In this document: one piece after another, positions 15,460-24,704 of the stretch
How the letters are laid out: the number at the start of each line of letters is the position of its first letter
How positions within the stretch are numbered: the first letter of the stretch is position 1
Made by a program: the position numbers and the translations under genes
The notes under the pieces: model-generated
Databases searched by the model: none
What the model was told of the DNA's origin: nothing
The model's input: only the letters and a program-made list of their open reading frames with translations
NCBI RefSeq assembly: GCF_019801175.1
Contig: NZ_JAHVJR010000001.1
Coordinates: forward strand, 496,001-560,000
Length of the DNA: 64,000 bases
DNA from: Vannielia litorea
GTDB taxonomy: Bacteria > Pseudomonadota > Alphaproteobacteria > Rhodobacterales > Rhodobacteraceae
Reading direction: 5' to 3'

Positions 15460-16950
15460 ATGCCTGTGTCCGAGACCGACTACGATGCCAGCCATATGGA
15501 GACGCTGGACCGCGACCTAGGCCGCATCTCCAACCTCGAGCTTGCCACCAGTTACGTGGCGCGGCCGATGGTGGGCTATGGCGTGGCCTTCGTGTTCGTG
15601 GTGCTTGCCGGGCTTCTGGCGGCGCTTCTCTTCGGCCAGACTTCCAGCACCTTCATCGTGATCATCGCTGCCGTTTTCGGCGCCTATATGGCGCTGAACA
15701 TCGGCGCCAATGACGTGGCCAACAACATGGGGCCGGCGGTGGGGGCGAATGCGCTCACCATGGGCGGGGCCATCGCCATTGCCGCCGTTTTCGAAAGCGC
15801 GGGCGCGCTCATTGCGGGGGGCGACGTGGTGGGCACCATCGCCAAGGGCATCATCGCGCCCGAGAGCATGGGTTCGGCCAATGTGTTCGTCTGGGCGATG
15901 ATGGCGGCGCTGCTCTCCTCCGCGCTTTGGGTGAACCTTGCCACATGGGTCGGGGCGCCGGTTTCGACAACCCACTCGGTCGTGGGCGGGGTGATGGGCG
16001 CCGGCATTGCCGCGGCGGGCTTTGCCGCCGTGAGCTGGGGCACGATGGGGGCGATTGCCGCAAGCTGGGTGATCTCGCCGGTGCTGGGCGGGGTCATTGC
16101 CGCCGGGTTCCTGTGGTTCATCAAGTCAAACATCATCTACGTCGAAGACAAGATCGCCGCCGCCCGCCGCTGGGTGCCGGTGCTGGTGGGCATCATGGGC
16201 GGAGCCTTTGCCAGTTACATCGCTTTGAAGGGTATCAAGAAGCTCATCAAGATCGACCTGCTGTCCGCGCTGGGCGCGGGCCTTGCGGTGGCGGTGCTGA
16301 TCTGGCTGGTGATGATCCCGGTGATCCGACGCCAGTCGGAAGGGCTGGAGAACCGGAACCGCTCGCTGAAGGTGCTTTTCGGCATTCCGCTCATCGTTTC
16401 TGCCGCGCTCCTCAGCTTTGCCCATGGCGCGAATGACGTGGCCAACGCCGTCGGCCCGCTCGCCGCCATAGTGCAGGCACTGGGCACCGGGGATTTCACC
16501 GATGCGGTCGCCATTCCCTATTGGGTGATGGTGATCGGGGCGCTGGGCATCAGCTTTGGCCTGTTCCTTTTCGGCCCGAAACTGATCCGGATGGTGGGCA
16601 GCCAGATCACCAAGCTGAACCCGATGCGGGCCTATTGCGTGGCGCTCTCGGCGGCGATCACCGTGATCGTCGCCAGCTGGCTGGGGCTGCCGGTGTCGTC
16701 GACCCATATCGCCGTAGGCGGGGTCTTTGGCGTGGGGTTCTTCCGCGAGTGGGATTATGACCGCCGGATGCGGCGAGCCCGGGGCAGCCTGCCCGCGCGG
16801 CCCGAGCACGGCGCCGAGGAGCGGCGGCGGCGTAAGCTGGTGCGGCGGAGCCATTTCATGACAATCGTGGCCGCATGGATCATCACCGTGCCGGCAGCTG
16901 CGCTGCTGTCGGCGGTGCTGTTCTGGGGCATGGTCAACATTGCTGGATAG
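15460..16950 (+). CDS. Inorganic phosphate transporter, PiT family
   Basis: Low-affinity, cation- or proton-coupled phosphate permease of the inner membrane. The 496 residues start at ATG 15460 after a GAGGGGG site. Both halves of the PiT inverted repeat show the signature: GANDVANNMGPAVGANALT (82-100) and GANDVANAVGPLAAI, and both contain the GxPVSxTHS-type motif (GAPVSTTHSVVGG and GLPVSSTHIAVGG). About ten membrane helices are expected; a cytoplasmic basic loop follows FFREWDYDRRMRR. No PHO box is visible upstream. Followed by ytoQ 9 bases later. Confidence 0.95.
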   Translation: MPVSETDYDASHMETLDRDLGRISNLELATSYVARPMVGYGVAFVFVVLAGLLAALLFGQTSSTFIVIIAAVFGAYMALNIGANDVANNMGPAVGANALTMGGAIAIAAVFESAGALIAGGDVVGTIAKGIIAPESMGSANVFVWAMMAALLSSALWVNLATWVGAPVSTTHSVVGGVMGAGIAAAGFAAVSWGTMGAIAASWVISPVLGGVIAAGFLWFIKSNIIYVEDKIAAARRWVPVLVGIMGGAFASYIALKGIKKLIKIDLLSALGAGLAVAVLIWLVMIPVIRRQSEGLENRNRSLKVLFGIPLIVSAALLSFAHGANDVANAVGPLAAIVQALGTGDFTDAVAIPYWVMVIGALGISFGLFLFGPKLIRMVGSQITKLNPMRAYCVALSAAITVIVASWLGLPVSSTHIAVGGVFGVGFFREWDYDRRMRRARGSLPARPEHGAEERRRRKLVRRSHFMTIVAAWIITVPAAALLSAVLFWGMVNIAG

Positions 16951-16959
16951 GAGAACGGC

Positions 16960-17409
16960 ATGACGCTCAAGGTTTATCTCTCGGGTGAGATCCACACCGA
17001 TTGGCGCGAGGAGATCATCGCGGGGTGCGCGGGACTGGATGTTTCGTTCAGCGCGCCGGTGACCGACCACGCGGCGAGCGACGACTGTGGGGTGGCCATT
17101 CTGGGCGCGGAGCCTGACAAGTTCTGGCATGACCACAAGGGTGCGAAGCTGAATGCGATCCGTACGCGGCGGGGCATCGAGCAGGCCGATGTGGTGGTTG
17201 TGCGCTTTGGCGAGAAGTACAAGCAGTGGAACGCGGCGTTTGACGCCGGGATGGCCGCCGCGCTTGGCAAATCGCTGATCGTGCTGCACGGGGCCGAGCA
17301 TCAGCATGCCTTGAAAGAGGTGGATGCGGCGGCGCTGGCGGTGGCGGAGCGCCCGGAACAAGTGGCGCAGATGTTGCGCTATGTGCTGGAAGGCGAGCTG
17401 CCGGGGTAG
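16960..17409 (+). CDS. YtoQ family protein
   Basis: 149 residues starting 9 bases after the phosphate transporter stop, with AGGAGA upstream, so probably co-transcribed. The sequence KVYLSGEIHTDWREEI, then FSAPVTDHAASD, and DVVVVRFGEKYKQWNAAFDAG is typical of YtoQ. The family is related to nucleoside 2-deoxyribosyltransferase-like (Rossmann) folds, but no function has been shown that I know of. Confidence 0.88.
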   Translation: MTLKVYLSGEIHTDWREEIIAGCAGLDVSFSAPVTDHAASDDCGVAILGAEPDKFWHDHKGAKLNAIRTRRGIEQADVVVVRFGEKYKQWNAAFDAGMAAALGKSLIVLHGAEHQHALKEVDAAALAVAERPEQVAQMLRYVLEGELPG

Positions 17410-17436
17410 CCGCCCGCCTTCCGGGAGGTTTAGGTC

Positions 17437-18636
17437 TCAGCCCTTGGCGAGTGCGTCATACACCGCCGTCTCGAAGGCCATGTAGCCGGTGAAGGAGGCT
17501 GCATCGGCGAAGGGCAGGATCTGGGTGGCCCAATAGCCGCCCACGCCATTCCGGCGGTCGATCCAGTAGAAGCAGTTGGCCAGACCGGCCCAGCCGATGG
17601 CCCCGGCAGGGCGGCCAGTCGGAGCCTGCTCGGAGTTGACCATGAAGGTGTAGGACCAGTCCTTTGGCGCACCGGGGAAGAACTCCGCATCGTTGGAGAG
17701 CGAGGGGATGACGCCGGGCAACATGGTGACCTTCTGGGGCGGCACGAGCGCGCCCTTTACCGCCCAATCTACGGTTTCGGGCTTGAGGACTTGGCCGTTG
17801 GGGCCGGCGCCGTCGTTCAGCCACATGCGGATGAACTTCATGTATTCGGGCACGGTGCCGTAGAGCCCGTGGCCGCCCATGTGGACCTCGGGATCATCGG
17901 GCAGGGCGAAGTCGTCCATCGGGGCCAGGCTGCCATCCTCGCCGCGGGCATGGATGGTTGCGGTGCGGTCCTTCATCTGCGGTGTGCGGGTGAAGGCGAT
18001 GTCTTTCATGCCGAGCGGGGCGAAGATGCGCTCGGCCATGACCTCGCCCAGCCGCTTGCCGCGGATGCCCTCGACCACTTGGCCGACCCAGTCGATGTTG
18101 GAGCCATATTCCCAGCTCTCGCCGGGATCGAAGAGCAGAGGCGTTTCGATGCAGGCGCGGGAGCCGGTGACGACCGAGGGTTGGCCTTGCTCGGTGGCGA
18201 GGCGGCAGTAGGTTTCGTTGAAGAAATCGTAGCCGAAGCCTGCGGTGTGGAGCAGCAGTTGCCGGGTGGTCACATCGGACTTGGGCGCGCGGAGCTTTGG
18301 TGTGCCATCGGCCTCGAAGCCGTCGATCACCTGAAGGGCGCCGATGGCGGGAGCGTAGTCCTTGGCGGGCGCGTCTAGGTCAAGCAGGCCCTCTTCGACA
18401 CATTGCAGCGCGGCGGTGCCGGCGATGGCCTTGGTGGTGGAGAAGATGGCGAAGACGGTGTCTTCGGTCATGGGGTCGCCGCCGATGCGGCGCTCGCCAG
18501 AGCTGCCGGCGTAAATGTCGCCGTCCCGGTCGGTGACCATTGCGACCACGCCGGGCACGCGGCTGTCGCCGGTGGCGAGATCGTTCAGCACGGCGTCGCA
18601 ACGGGTGGTGATGTCGGATGTGATGGTGTCTTTCAT
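17437..18636 (-). CDS. Serine hydrolase, beta-lactamase class C / esterase family
   Basis: 399 residues from ATG 18636 with GGAGGA upstream. The nucleophile motif is S66-T-T-K69 (FAIFSTTKAIAGTAAL), the YxN-like motif is probably EYGSNIDW, and GGHGLYGTVPEY lies later in the fold. There is no signal peptide, so it is probably cytoplasmic. This points to an esterase or EstB/lipase-like enzyme rather than a penicillin-resistance enzyme. The AraC regulator next to it on the same strand may control it. Confidence 0.87.
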   Translation of the reverse strand: MKDTITSDITTRCDAVLNDLATGDSRVPGVVAMVTDRDGDIYAGSSGERRIGGDPMTEDTVFAIFSTTKAIAGTAALQCVEEGLLDLDAPAKDYAPAIGALQVIDGFEADGTPKLRAPKSDVTTRQLLLHTAGFGYDFFNETYCRLATEQGQPSVVTGSRACIETPLLFDPGESWEYGSNIDWVGQVVEGIRGKRLGEVMAERIFAPLGMKDIAFTRTPQMKDRTATIHARGEDGSLAPMDDFALPDDPEVHMGGHGLYGTVPEYMKFIRMWLNDGAGPNGQVLKPETVDWAVKGALVPPQKVTMLPGVIPSLSNDAEFFPGAPKDWSYTFMVNSEQAPTGRPAGAIGWAGLANCFYWIDRRNGVGGYWATQILPFADAASFTGYMAFETAVYDALAKG

Positions 18637-18732
18637 GAGATCCTCCCTTGATCGCGTGGTGGGGAGGGTAGCGCGGGCAGGGCGGCGCGGCTGTTCGGGA
18701 TCGGCAGGGACTATCCGGTTTCGGAAGGAAAC

Positions 18733-19740
18733 TCAGTGACGCGTCCGGGCGCGGGTGTGCGAAGGCAGCTCGCCGAAGCGGTCGCGGTAGCGGGCTGCGA
18801 GCGCCCCGAAGTTGGCGAAACCCCAATCGGCAGCGATGCGGCTGACGGTGTGGCTTGGTGGGGCGGTCTCGAGCGCGTGCTTCAGCCCGTCGAGACGGCG
18901 GGCGGCGAGGAAATCGCGGGGCGACAGGCCGCGGAAGCGCCGGAAGCCGCCAGAGAGGGTGCGGGCCGATACGCCCACGCGGGCCGCGACCTCGCCGATG
19001 GAGGGGGCCTCGCGGGCCTCGGCCTCCATGATCTCTTCGGCGCGGCGCACGTAGCCGGGCGCGGCAGCGCGCGCGCCGTCCTCGAGCCGCACGCCGGCCT
19101 CTGCGGCCCATTGGCGGAGCAGTTCGACGCAGAGCATCTCTTCGATGTGGCGCGACAGGGCGGTGGTGGTGGCGACCGGGCCGGGGCGGGTGAGCGCGCG
19201 GGCGGCGTAATCGAGCAGAGACAGCCATGCGCTGCCCGGGCCGCCGATCTTGACGCGGCTGGTCCAGAGGTCATCCCCCGGCACAAAGCCGAACCAGCGC
19301 TCGGCGGTTTCGGCCATCACATCGTGGGGGATCGTGAGGTTGAGCTGCATGTGGTCGGCATCGCCCTCGAGCCAGTAGTCGGTGCGGGAGCAATCCACCA
19401 CGAAGCTCTCGCCCGTGCCGGTGGCGACGGAGCCGCCGGTGGTGGAATGGTCGAGCGCTCCGCGCAGGGTGTTGAGGACGAGGATGTTGCCGGCCTCGGG
19501 ATCAAACCGGTCGAGGTGGATGCCGGTGCCATAGGCGAAGCGGGTCATGGTGATGCGGCCAGCGCGCGCGGAGATCATGGTGGCGTCGGGGCGGGAGAGC
19601 CGCTCCAGCGGGCGAACGCGGTAGGGCATGTAGACGGTGCGGCAGAAGGCCTCGACCTCGTCCCAGTCGGTCGAGCGGGAGCGGGCGCCGTGGCGGATCG
19701 GCGCGCCGAGGGAATCCCGGATCAGGGCATGTTCAAGCAT
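18733..19740 (-). CDS. AraC-family transcriptional regulator
   Basis: 335 residues. The N-terminal half is an AraC-type ligand/dimerisation domain (DWDEVEAFCRTVYMPYRV, TTGGSVATGTGESFVVD). The C-terminal third has two helix-turn-helix units (SIGEVAARVGVSARTLSGGF, and SRIAADWGFANFGALAARYR with the usual FGELPSHTR end). It is 96 bases upstream of the serine hydrolase gene on the same strand. Ligand unknown. Confidence 0.9.
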   Translation of the reverse strand: MLEHALIRDSLGAPIRHGARSRSTDWDEVEAFCRTVYMPYRVRPLERLSRPDATMISARAGRITMTRFAYGTGIHLDRFDPEAGNILVLNTLRGALDHSTTGGSVATGTGESFVVDCSRTDYWLEGDADHMQLNLTIPHDVMAETAERWFGFVPGDDLWTSRVKIGGPGSAWLSLLDYAARALTRPGPVATTTALSRHIEEMLCVELLRQWAAEAGVRLEDGARAAAPGYVRRAEEIMEAEAREAPSIGEVAARVGVSARTLSGGFRRFRGLSPRDFLAARRLDGLKHALETAPPSHTVSRIAADWGFANFGALAARYRDRFGELPSHTRARTRH

Positions 19741-19824
19741 GGGCGCCGCTCCTCCTCGTCACGGTGCATGGCGAGCAGGGTAGCATCTTTGCGTGGGATG
19801 TGACGCTGGACTTTGGAAGGGGGG

Positions 19825-19850
19825 AAGGCCGGGCGTTTCGGCCCGGCCTT
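19825..19850 (-). terminator. Hairpin downstream of acs
   Basis: AAGGCCGGGC and GCCCGGCCTT arms of 10 bases (19825-19834, 19841-19850) with a 6-base loop, 34 bases after the acs stop on the minus strand. The following bases are C-rich with few T, so termination strength is uncertain. It is in tandem with the dispersed hairpin at 19865. Confidence 0.65.
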
Positions 19851-19864
19851 GTGGATGGTCGAAT

Positions 19865-19883
19865 GGTGGGCAGATTGCCCACA
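19865..19883 (+). repeat. Dispersed 19-bp hairpin repeat, copy B
   Basis: GGTGGGCAGATTGCCCACA. The arms GTGGGCA and TGCCCAC (19866-19872, 19876-19882) flank GAT. It ends at the base immediately next to the acs stop codon (19884-19886), so it is the first element of the acs 3' untranslated region. Confidence 0.78.
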
Positions 19884-21833
19884 TTATTTGTTGGCGCGGT
19901 TCTCGATCAGCTCGTCGACCACGGAGGGGTCGGCCAGCGTGGAGGTGTCGCCGAGGGCGCCGTAGTCGTTTTCGGCGATCTTGCGCAGGATGCGGCGCAT
20001 GATCTTGCCCGACCGGGTTTTCGGCAGGCCCGGCGCCCATTGGATGAGGTCGGGGGAGGCGATGGGGCCGATCTCGGTGCGGACCCAGGTGCGCAGCTCC
20101 TTCTTCAGCTCCTCCGAAGGCTCCTGCCCGTTCATCAGGGTGACGTAGCAGTAGATGCCTTGCCCCTTGATCTCATGCGGGTAGCCCACCACGGCTGCTT
20201 CGGCGACCTTGGCGTGGGCCACAAGTGCGCTCTCGACCTCGGCGGTGCCCATCCGGTGGCCGGAGACGTTGATCACGTCATCCACCCGGCCGGTGATCCA
20301 GTAGTCGCCATCGGCGTCGCGGCGGCAACCATCGCCGGAGAAGTAGTAGCCCTTGTAGTCGGAGAAGTAGGTCTTCTCGAAGCGGTCGTGGTCGCCCCAG
20401 ACGGTGCGCATCTGGCCGGGCCAGCTGTCTTTGATCGCGAGCACGCCCTCGGTGGGGTAGTCGTGGATCTCTTCGCCGGTGGTCGGCTCCAGCACCACGG
20501 GCTGCACGCCGAAGAAGGGCTTCATCGCGGCGCCGGGCTTGGTGGCATGGGCGCCGGGCAGGGGGGTCATCATGTGGCCGCCGGTCTCGGTCTGCCACCA
20601 TGTGTCGACGATCGGGCATTTGCCCTTGCCGACCACGTCATTGTACCAGTTCCAGGCTTCGGGGTTGATCGGTTCGCCGACGGTGCCCAGCAGCTTGAGG
20701 CTGCTCAGGTCGCAGCCGGTGACGTAGTCGTCGCCCTGGCCCATCAGCGCGCGGATGGCGGTGGGGGCGGTGTAGAACTGGGCGACCTTGTGCTTTTCGA
20801 CCACCTGCCAGAAGCGGGAGGCGTTGGGGTAAGTGGGCACGCCCTCGAACATCAGCGTGGTCGCGCCGTTCGCCAGCGGGCCGTAGACGATGTAGGTGTG
20901 GCCGGTGACCCAGCCCACATCGGCGGTGCACCAGTAAATATCGCCCTCGTGGTAATCGAAGCTGACCTCATGGGTCAGGGAGGCGTAGGTGAGGTAGCCG
21001 CCGGTGGTGTGGACAACGCCCTTGGGTTTGCCGGTGGAGCCCGAGGTGTAGAGGATGAAGAGCGGGTCTTCGGAATTCATCGGGCGGGCCGGGCAATCGG
21101 GCGCGGCGGTTTCCATCAGCGCCTTCACGTCCACGTCGCGGCCGTCGATCCAGGTGGTCTGGTCGCCGGTGTGCTTGACCACGAGGCAGCGGACCTTGTC
21201 GGAGCAGTGCAGCAGGGCGGCGTCGGTGTTGCTCTTGAGCGCCGTCACGCGGCCGCCGCGGGGGGCGGTGTCAGCCGTGATCACCAGCTTGGCGCCGCAG
21301 TCGTTGATCCGGTTGGCCAGCGCGTCGGGCGAGAAGCCGGCGAAGACGATGGAGTGGATCGCGCCGATCCGGGCGCAGGCCAGCATGGCGTAGGCCGCCT
21401 CGGGGATCATCGGCAGGTAGATCACCACGCGGTCGCCGCGCATAACGCCCTGGCTCAGCAGCACGTTGGCCATGCGGCAGGTCTTTTCGTGCAGCTCGGC
21501 GTAGGTGATGTGCTGCGCGGGCGTTTCGGGATCGTCAGGCTCGAAGATGATCGCGGTCTGGTCGGCGCGCTTTTCGAGGTGGCGGTCGATGCAGTTGGCG
21601 GAGACGTTGAGCACGCCGTCCTCGTACCACTTGATCGACACGTCATCGGATTTGAAGGTGGTGTTCTTGATCGTGGTGGGGAAGGTCATCCAGTCGAGCC
21701 GACCGGCCTGCTCCTTCCAGAAGCCCTCGGGGTCGTTCACCGAGGCGGCATACATCTCTTCGTACTTGGCAGCGTCGACCTTGGCGTTGGCGGCAAAATC
21801 GGCGCTGGGCGGATAGGATTTGGTTTCGGTCAT
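19884..21833 (-). CDS. acs: Acetyl-CoA synthetase (AMP-forming)
   Basis: Activates acetate (possibly propionate) to acyl-CoA with ATP. The 649 residues are full length. Visible are the N-terminal YEEMYAASVNDPEGFWKE, the nucleotide-binding YTSGSTGKPKGVVHT, WWQTETGGHM, and SGKIMRR near the C-terminus, which contains the lysine normally regulated by acetylation. The gene is 112 bases downstream of livF in the same direction, closing a Liv-type ABC operon. A ScfR-type regulator gene lies at the other end of the module. Confidence 0.96.
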   Translation of the reverse strand: MTETKSYPPSADFAANAKVDAAKYEEMYAASVNDPEGFWKEQAGRLDWMTFPTTIKNTTFKSDDVSIKWYEDGVLNVSANCIDRHLEKRADQTAIIFEPDDPETPAQHITYAELHEKTCRMANVLLSQGVMRGDRVVIYLPMIPEAAYAMLACARIGAIHSIVFAGFSPDALANRINDCGAKLVITADTAPRGGRVTALKSNTDAALLHCSDKVRCLVVKHTGDQTTWIDGRDVDVKALMETAAPDCPARPMNSEDPLFILYTSGSTGKPKGVVHTTGGYLTYASLTHEVSFDYHEGDIYWCTADVGWVTGHTYIVYGPLANGATTLMFEGVPTYPNASRFWQVVEKHKVAQFYTAPTAIRALMGQGDDYVTGCDLSSLKLLGTVGEPINPEAWNWYNDVVGKGKCPIVDTWWQTETGGHMMTPLPGAHATKPGAAMKPFFGVQPVVLEPTTGEEIHDYPTEGVLAIKDSWPGQMRTVWGDHDRFEKTYFSDYKGYYFSGDGCRRDADGDYWITGRVDDVINVSGHRMGTAEVESALVAHAKVAEAAVVGYPHEIKGQGIYCYVTLMNGQEPSEELKKELRTWVRTEIGPIASPDLIQWAPGLPKTRSGKIMRRILRKIAENDYGALGDTSTLADPSVVDELIENRANK

Positions 21834-21945
21834 CAGGTCCTCCTCTCGGCCGCGGCGCCTGACTGCGCTCTGCTGGCCGGTCTTCCTCTATGCCATGTGG
21901 TAGGGGGCGGGCCGGAGAAGGGCCAGCCCCCGAAAGGTCGCACAA

Positions 21946-22701
21946 TCAGATGGCGAGATATTCGGCGCGCAGGCTTTCATTCTCGAGCACCTCGGCGGCG
22001 GTGCCGTCGAAGACGATCTGGCCGGTGTCGAGGATCACGGCCCGGTCGGCCAGCTCGAGCGCGCGCACGGCGTTCTGCTCCACGATGATGGTGGTGATGC
22101 CCTGCTCCTTGATGATGCGCAGGGTCTTCTCGATCTCGTCCACGATCACCGGGGCGAGGCCCTCGTAGGGCTCGTCGAGCAAAAGCACCTTGATGTCACG
22201 CGCAAGCGCCCGTGCAATCGCCAGCATCTGCTGCTCGCCGCCCGAAAGGGTCACGCCCTCTTGCAGGCGGCGCTCGCCGAGACGGGGGAACAGCTCGTAG
22301 AGGCGGTCGAGCGACCAGCCGATGGGCGGGGCGATCTGGGCCAGCTTGATGTTTTCCTCGACGGTCAGGCCGGGGATGATGCGGCGGTCTTCGGGCACGA
22401 GGCCCATGCCGAGTTGGCTCGCCTCATGGGCCTTTTTCAGGTGCAGCGGCTCGTGGTCGAGCCAGATCTCGCCGCGGGTCACCTGCGGGTCGTCGAGCCG
22501 GGCGATGGCCCGCAGGGTCGAGGTTTTGCCTGCCCCGTTGCGGCCCAGCAGCGCGAGGATCTCGCCCTCGTGGACGTTGAAGCTGATGCCCTGGACGATG
22601 TAGCTCTCGCCGTAATAGGCCTCGAGATCCCAGACCGAGAAATAGGCCGGGGCGGTTGCCGCCTGGTTGGCGTTCTTGGAAAAGTCGGGTTTGACGTTCA
22701 T
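21946..22701 (-). CDS. livF: Liv-type ABC transporter ATP-binding protein (LivF)
   Basis: 251 residues from ATG 22701 with AGGAGAAAG upstream; an in-frame upstream extension overlaps livG and is not real. Walker A is GRNGAGKTS, the signature is LSGGEQQMLAIARAL, and Walker B is VLLLDEPYEGLAP. An N-terminal extension of about 20 residues precedes the usual start. The second ATPase of a branched-chain amino acid type importer, just upstream of acs. Confidence 0.93.
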   Translation of the reverse strand: MNVKPDFSKNANQAATAPAYFSVWDLEAYYGESYIVQGISFNVHEGEILALLGRNGAGKTSTLRAIARLDDPQVTRGEIWLDHEPLHLKKAHEASQLGMGLVPEDRRIIPGLTVEENIKLAQIAPPIGWSLDRLYELFPRLGERRLQEGVTLSGGEQQMLAIARALARDIKVLLLDEPYEGLAPVIVDEIEKTLRIIKEQGITTIIVEQNAVRALELADRAVILDTGQIVFDGTAAEVLENESLRAEYLAI

Positions 22702-22720
22702 GTCGCTTTCTCCTGCGGCC

Positions 22721-23476
22721 TCAGCCGTGGCCTCCGAGGTAGGCTTCCTGCACCTTGGGGTGGCCCTTGATGTTCTCGGGCGTGTCTTCCACCAGCGGCG
22801 TGCCCTGAGCCAGCACGGTGATCCGCTCGGCGAGCGAGAACACCACGTGCATGTCATGCTCGATGATGGCGATGGTGATGTCGCGCTTGTCCTTGATCTC
22901 CTTCAGCAGGTCGATCGTGTTGTTGGTGTCGGCGCGGGCCATGCCGGCGGTGGGCTCGTCGAGCAGGAGCATCTTGGGTTCCTGCGCGAGGCACATCGCC
23001 ATCTCGAGCCGCCGCTTGTCGCCGCGCGACAGCGAGGCGGAGTGGACATCGGCCTTGTCGGCCATGTTCACGTCTTCGAGCATCGCCATCGCCTGATCGC
23101 GGATGTCGCGCTGCGAGCCGACCGAGCCGATTCCGTTGAGCTTGAACGTGCCGTCGCGCTTGGCGAAGCAGGGGATCATGACGTTCTCGAACACGGTGAG
23201 GTCGCCAAAGATCTCGGGGGTCTGGAACACCCGGCTGATCCCCATCTGGTTGATCTCGTGCGGGGTGCGCCCGAGCACGGACTGGCCCGCGAAGCTGACC
23301 GAACCGCTATCGGGGATCAGCTTGCCGACGAGGCAGTTGAGCAGGGTGCTCTTGCCCGCCCCGTTGGGGCCGATGATGGCGTGGACGGTGTTCTCTTCCA
23401 CGGAGAGGTTCACATCGCCCAGGGCCTGCAACCCGCCGAAGCGCTTGTTGACGCCTTTGACTTCAAGAATTCCCAT
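22721..23476 (-). CDS. livG: Liv-type ABC transporter ATP-binding protein (LivG)
   Basis: 251 residues. Walker A GPNGAGKST, the LivG-type signature LSRGDKRRLEMAMCLAQ (LSRGDKR in place of the more usual LSxGxQR), and Walker B MLLLDEPTAGM are visible. The RVFQTPEIF Q-loop is typical of LivG. It starts 12 bases after livM and ends 19 bases before livF, so the transporter genes are one unit. Confidence 0.93.
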   Translation of the reverse strand: MGILEVKGVNKRFGGLQALGDVNLSVEENTVHAIIGPNGAGKSTLLNCLVGKLIPDSGSVSFAGQSVLGRTPHEINQMGISRVFQTPEIFGDLTVFENVMIPCFAKRDGTFKLNGIGSVGSQRDIRDQAMAMLEDVNMADKADVHSASLSRGDKRRLEMAMCLAQEPKMLLLDEPTAGMARADTNNTIDLLKEIKDKRDITIAIIEHDMHVVFSLAERITVLAQGTPLVEDTPENIKGHPKVQEAYLGGHG

Positions 23477-23488
23477 CTGTCCGTCTCC

Positions 23489-24700
23489 TTATTCGCCGGG
23501 TTGCTGTTTGGCGGCTTCGGCCTCTGCGCCCGAGGCCTTGGCGCCGCGGCGCCGGAACAGGCGGCCGATGCGCTGGCCCCCCTCGACGAGACCGCCGGGC
23601 AGGAAGATCACCACCAGCATGAAGAGGATGCCGAGGGTCAGGTGCCAGCCCTTGCCCACGAAGGGGTAGACGATGGAGACCATGAAGTCTTCGAGCCCGT
23701 CAGGCAGGAAGGCGAACCAGCCGTGCAGCACGGTTTCGTTGATCTTCGAGAGGATGTTCTCGAAGTACTTGATCATGCCTGCGCCCAGCACCGGGCCGAT
23801 CAGCGTGCCCGCGCCGCCGAGGATGGTCATCAGAACCACCTCGCCGGAGGCTGTCCACTGCATGCGCTCGGCGCCTGCCAGCGGGTCCATCGCTGCCATC
23901 AGCCCGCCTGCGAGGCCGGCGTACATGCCGGAGATCACGAAGGCCGCCAGCGTGTAGGGCTTGGGGTTGAGGCCGGTGTAGTTCATCCGGGTCTGGTTGG
24001 ATTTGATCGCGCGCAGCATCATGCCGAAGGGCGAACGGAAAATCCGGATGGCGAGGTAGAAGGCGAGGATCAGGATCACCGCGCAGAAGTAGTATCCGGC
24101 GGAGAAGGTGAAGGTCCACGGACCCACGGCCATATCCCATGCGGCGCGCATCTCGAGACCGAAGAGGTTGGTCACCGGGATCGAGCCATCGGGCATGGCG
24201 GAGCTGCCGAGGATGCGCGGATCGCTCAGGGTGATCTGCAGGCCGGTCTCGCCGTTGGTGATGGGGGTCAGCACCGAGTAGGCCAGCGCGAAGGACATCT
24301 GCGCGAAGGCCAGCGTGAGGATCGAGAAGTAGATCCCCGAGCGGCGCAGCGAGATGTAGCCGATGAAGAGCGCGAAGAGGCCCGCGATGATCACCGAGAG
24401 GATGATCGCCGGAAGGATGTTCATCGACAGCAGCTTGAACATCCAGACCGCCGAGTAGCTGCCCACCCCCAGAAAGGCCGCGTGGCCGAAGGAGAGGTAG
24501 CCGGTGAGGCCGAAGAGGATGTTGAAGCCGATGGCGAAGATCCCGAAGATCACGAAACGCTGCATCAGGTCGGGGTAGCCCGCGTTGAACTGGGCCATGG
24601 CGCTCCCGGTGGGGAACGGGTTGAGGATGAAGGGGGCCAGCATCGTAAGCGCCAGCACCACCAGCAGAAGGTTGGTATCTTTCTTGTTCAGTCCGAGCAT
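23489..24700 (-). CDS. livM: Liv-type ABC transporter permease (LivM)
   Basis: 403 residues with 8-10 hydrophobic segments. The LivM core is clear: FGLTGYLSFGHAAFLGVGSY, FRSPFGMMLRAIKSNQTRMNYTG (the coupling loop) and GGAGTLIGPVLGAG. A charged tail of Arg/Ala (RLFRRRGAKASGAEAEAAK) ends the protein. It begins 4 bases after the livH stop. Confidence 0.93.
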   Translation of the reverse strand: MLGLNKKDTNLLLVVLALTMLAPFILNPFPTGSAMAQFNAGYPDLMQRFVIFGIFAIGFNILFGLTGYLSFGHAAFLGVGSYSAVWMFKLLSMNILPAIILSVIIAGLFALFIGYISLRRSGIYFSILTLAFAQMSFALAYSVLTPITNGETGLQITLSDPRILGSSAMPDGSIPVTNLFGLEMRAAWDMAVGPWTFTFSAGYYFCAVILILAFYLAIRIFRSPFGMMLRAIKSNQTRMNYTGLNPKPYTLAAFVISGMYAGLAGGLMAAMDPLAGAERMQWTASGEVVLMTILGGAGTLIGPVLGAGMIKYFENILSKINETVLHGWFAFLPDGLEDFMVSIVYPFVGKGWHLTLGILFMLVVIFLPGGLVEGGQRIGRLFRRRGAKASGAEAEAAKQQPGE

Positions 24701-24704
24701 GTTC

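Noticed and set aside
19764..22088. A 774-residue open frame on the plus strand, antisense to acs
   Set aside because: It lies wholly over the acs and livF coding strands and has low-complexity Gly/Val/Asp composition typical of GC-rich third-position antisense noise. acs on the other strand has full family motifs.
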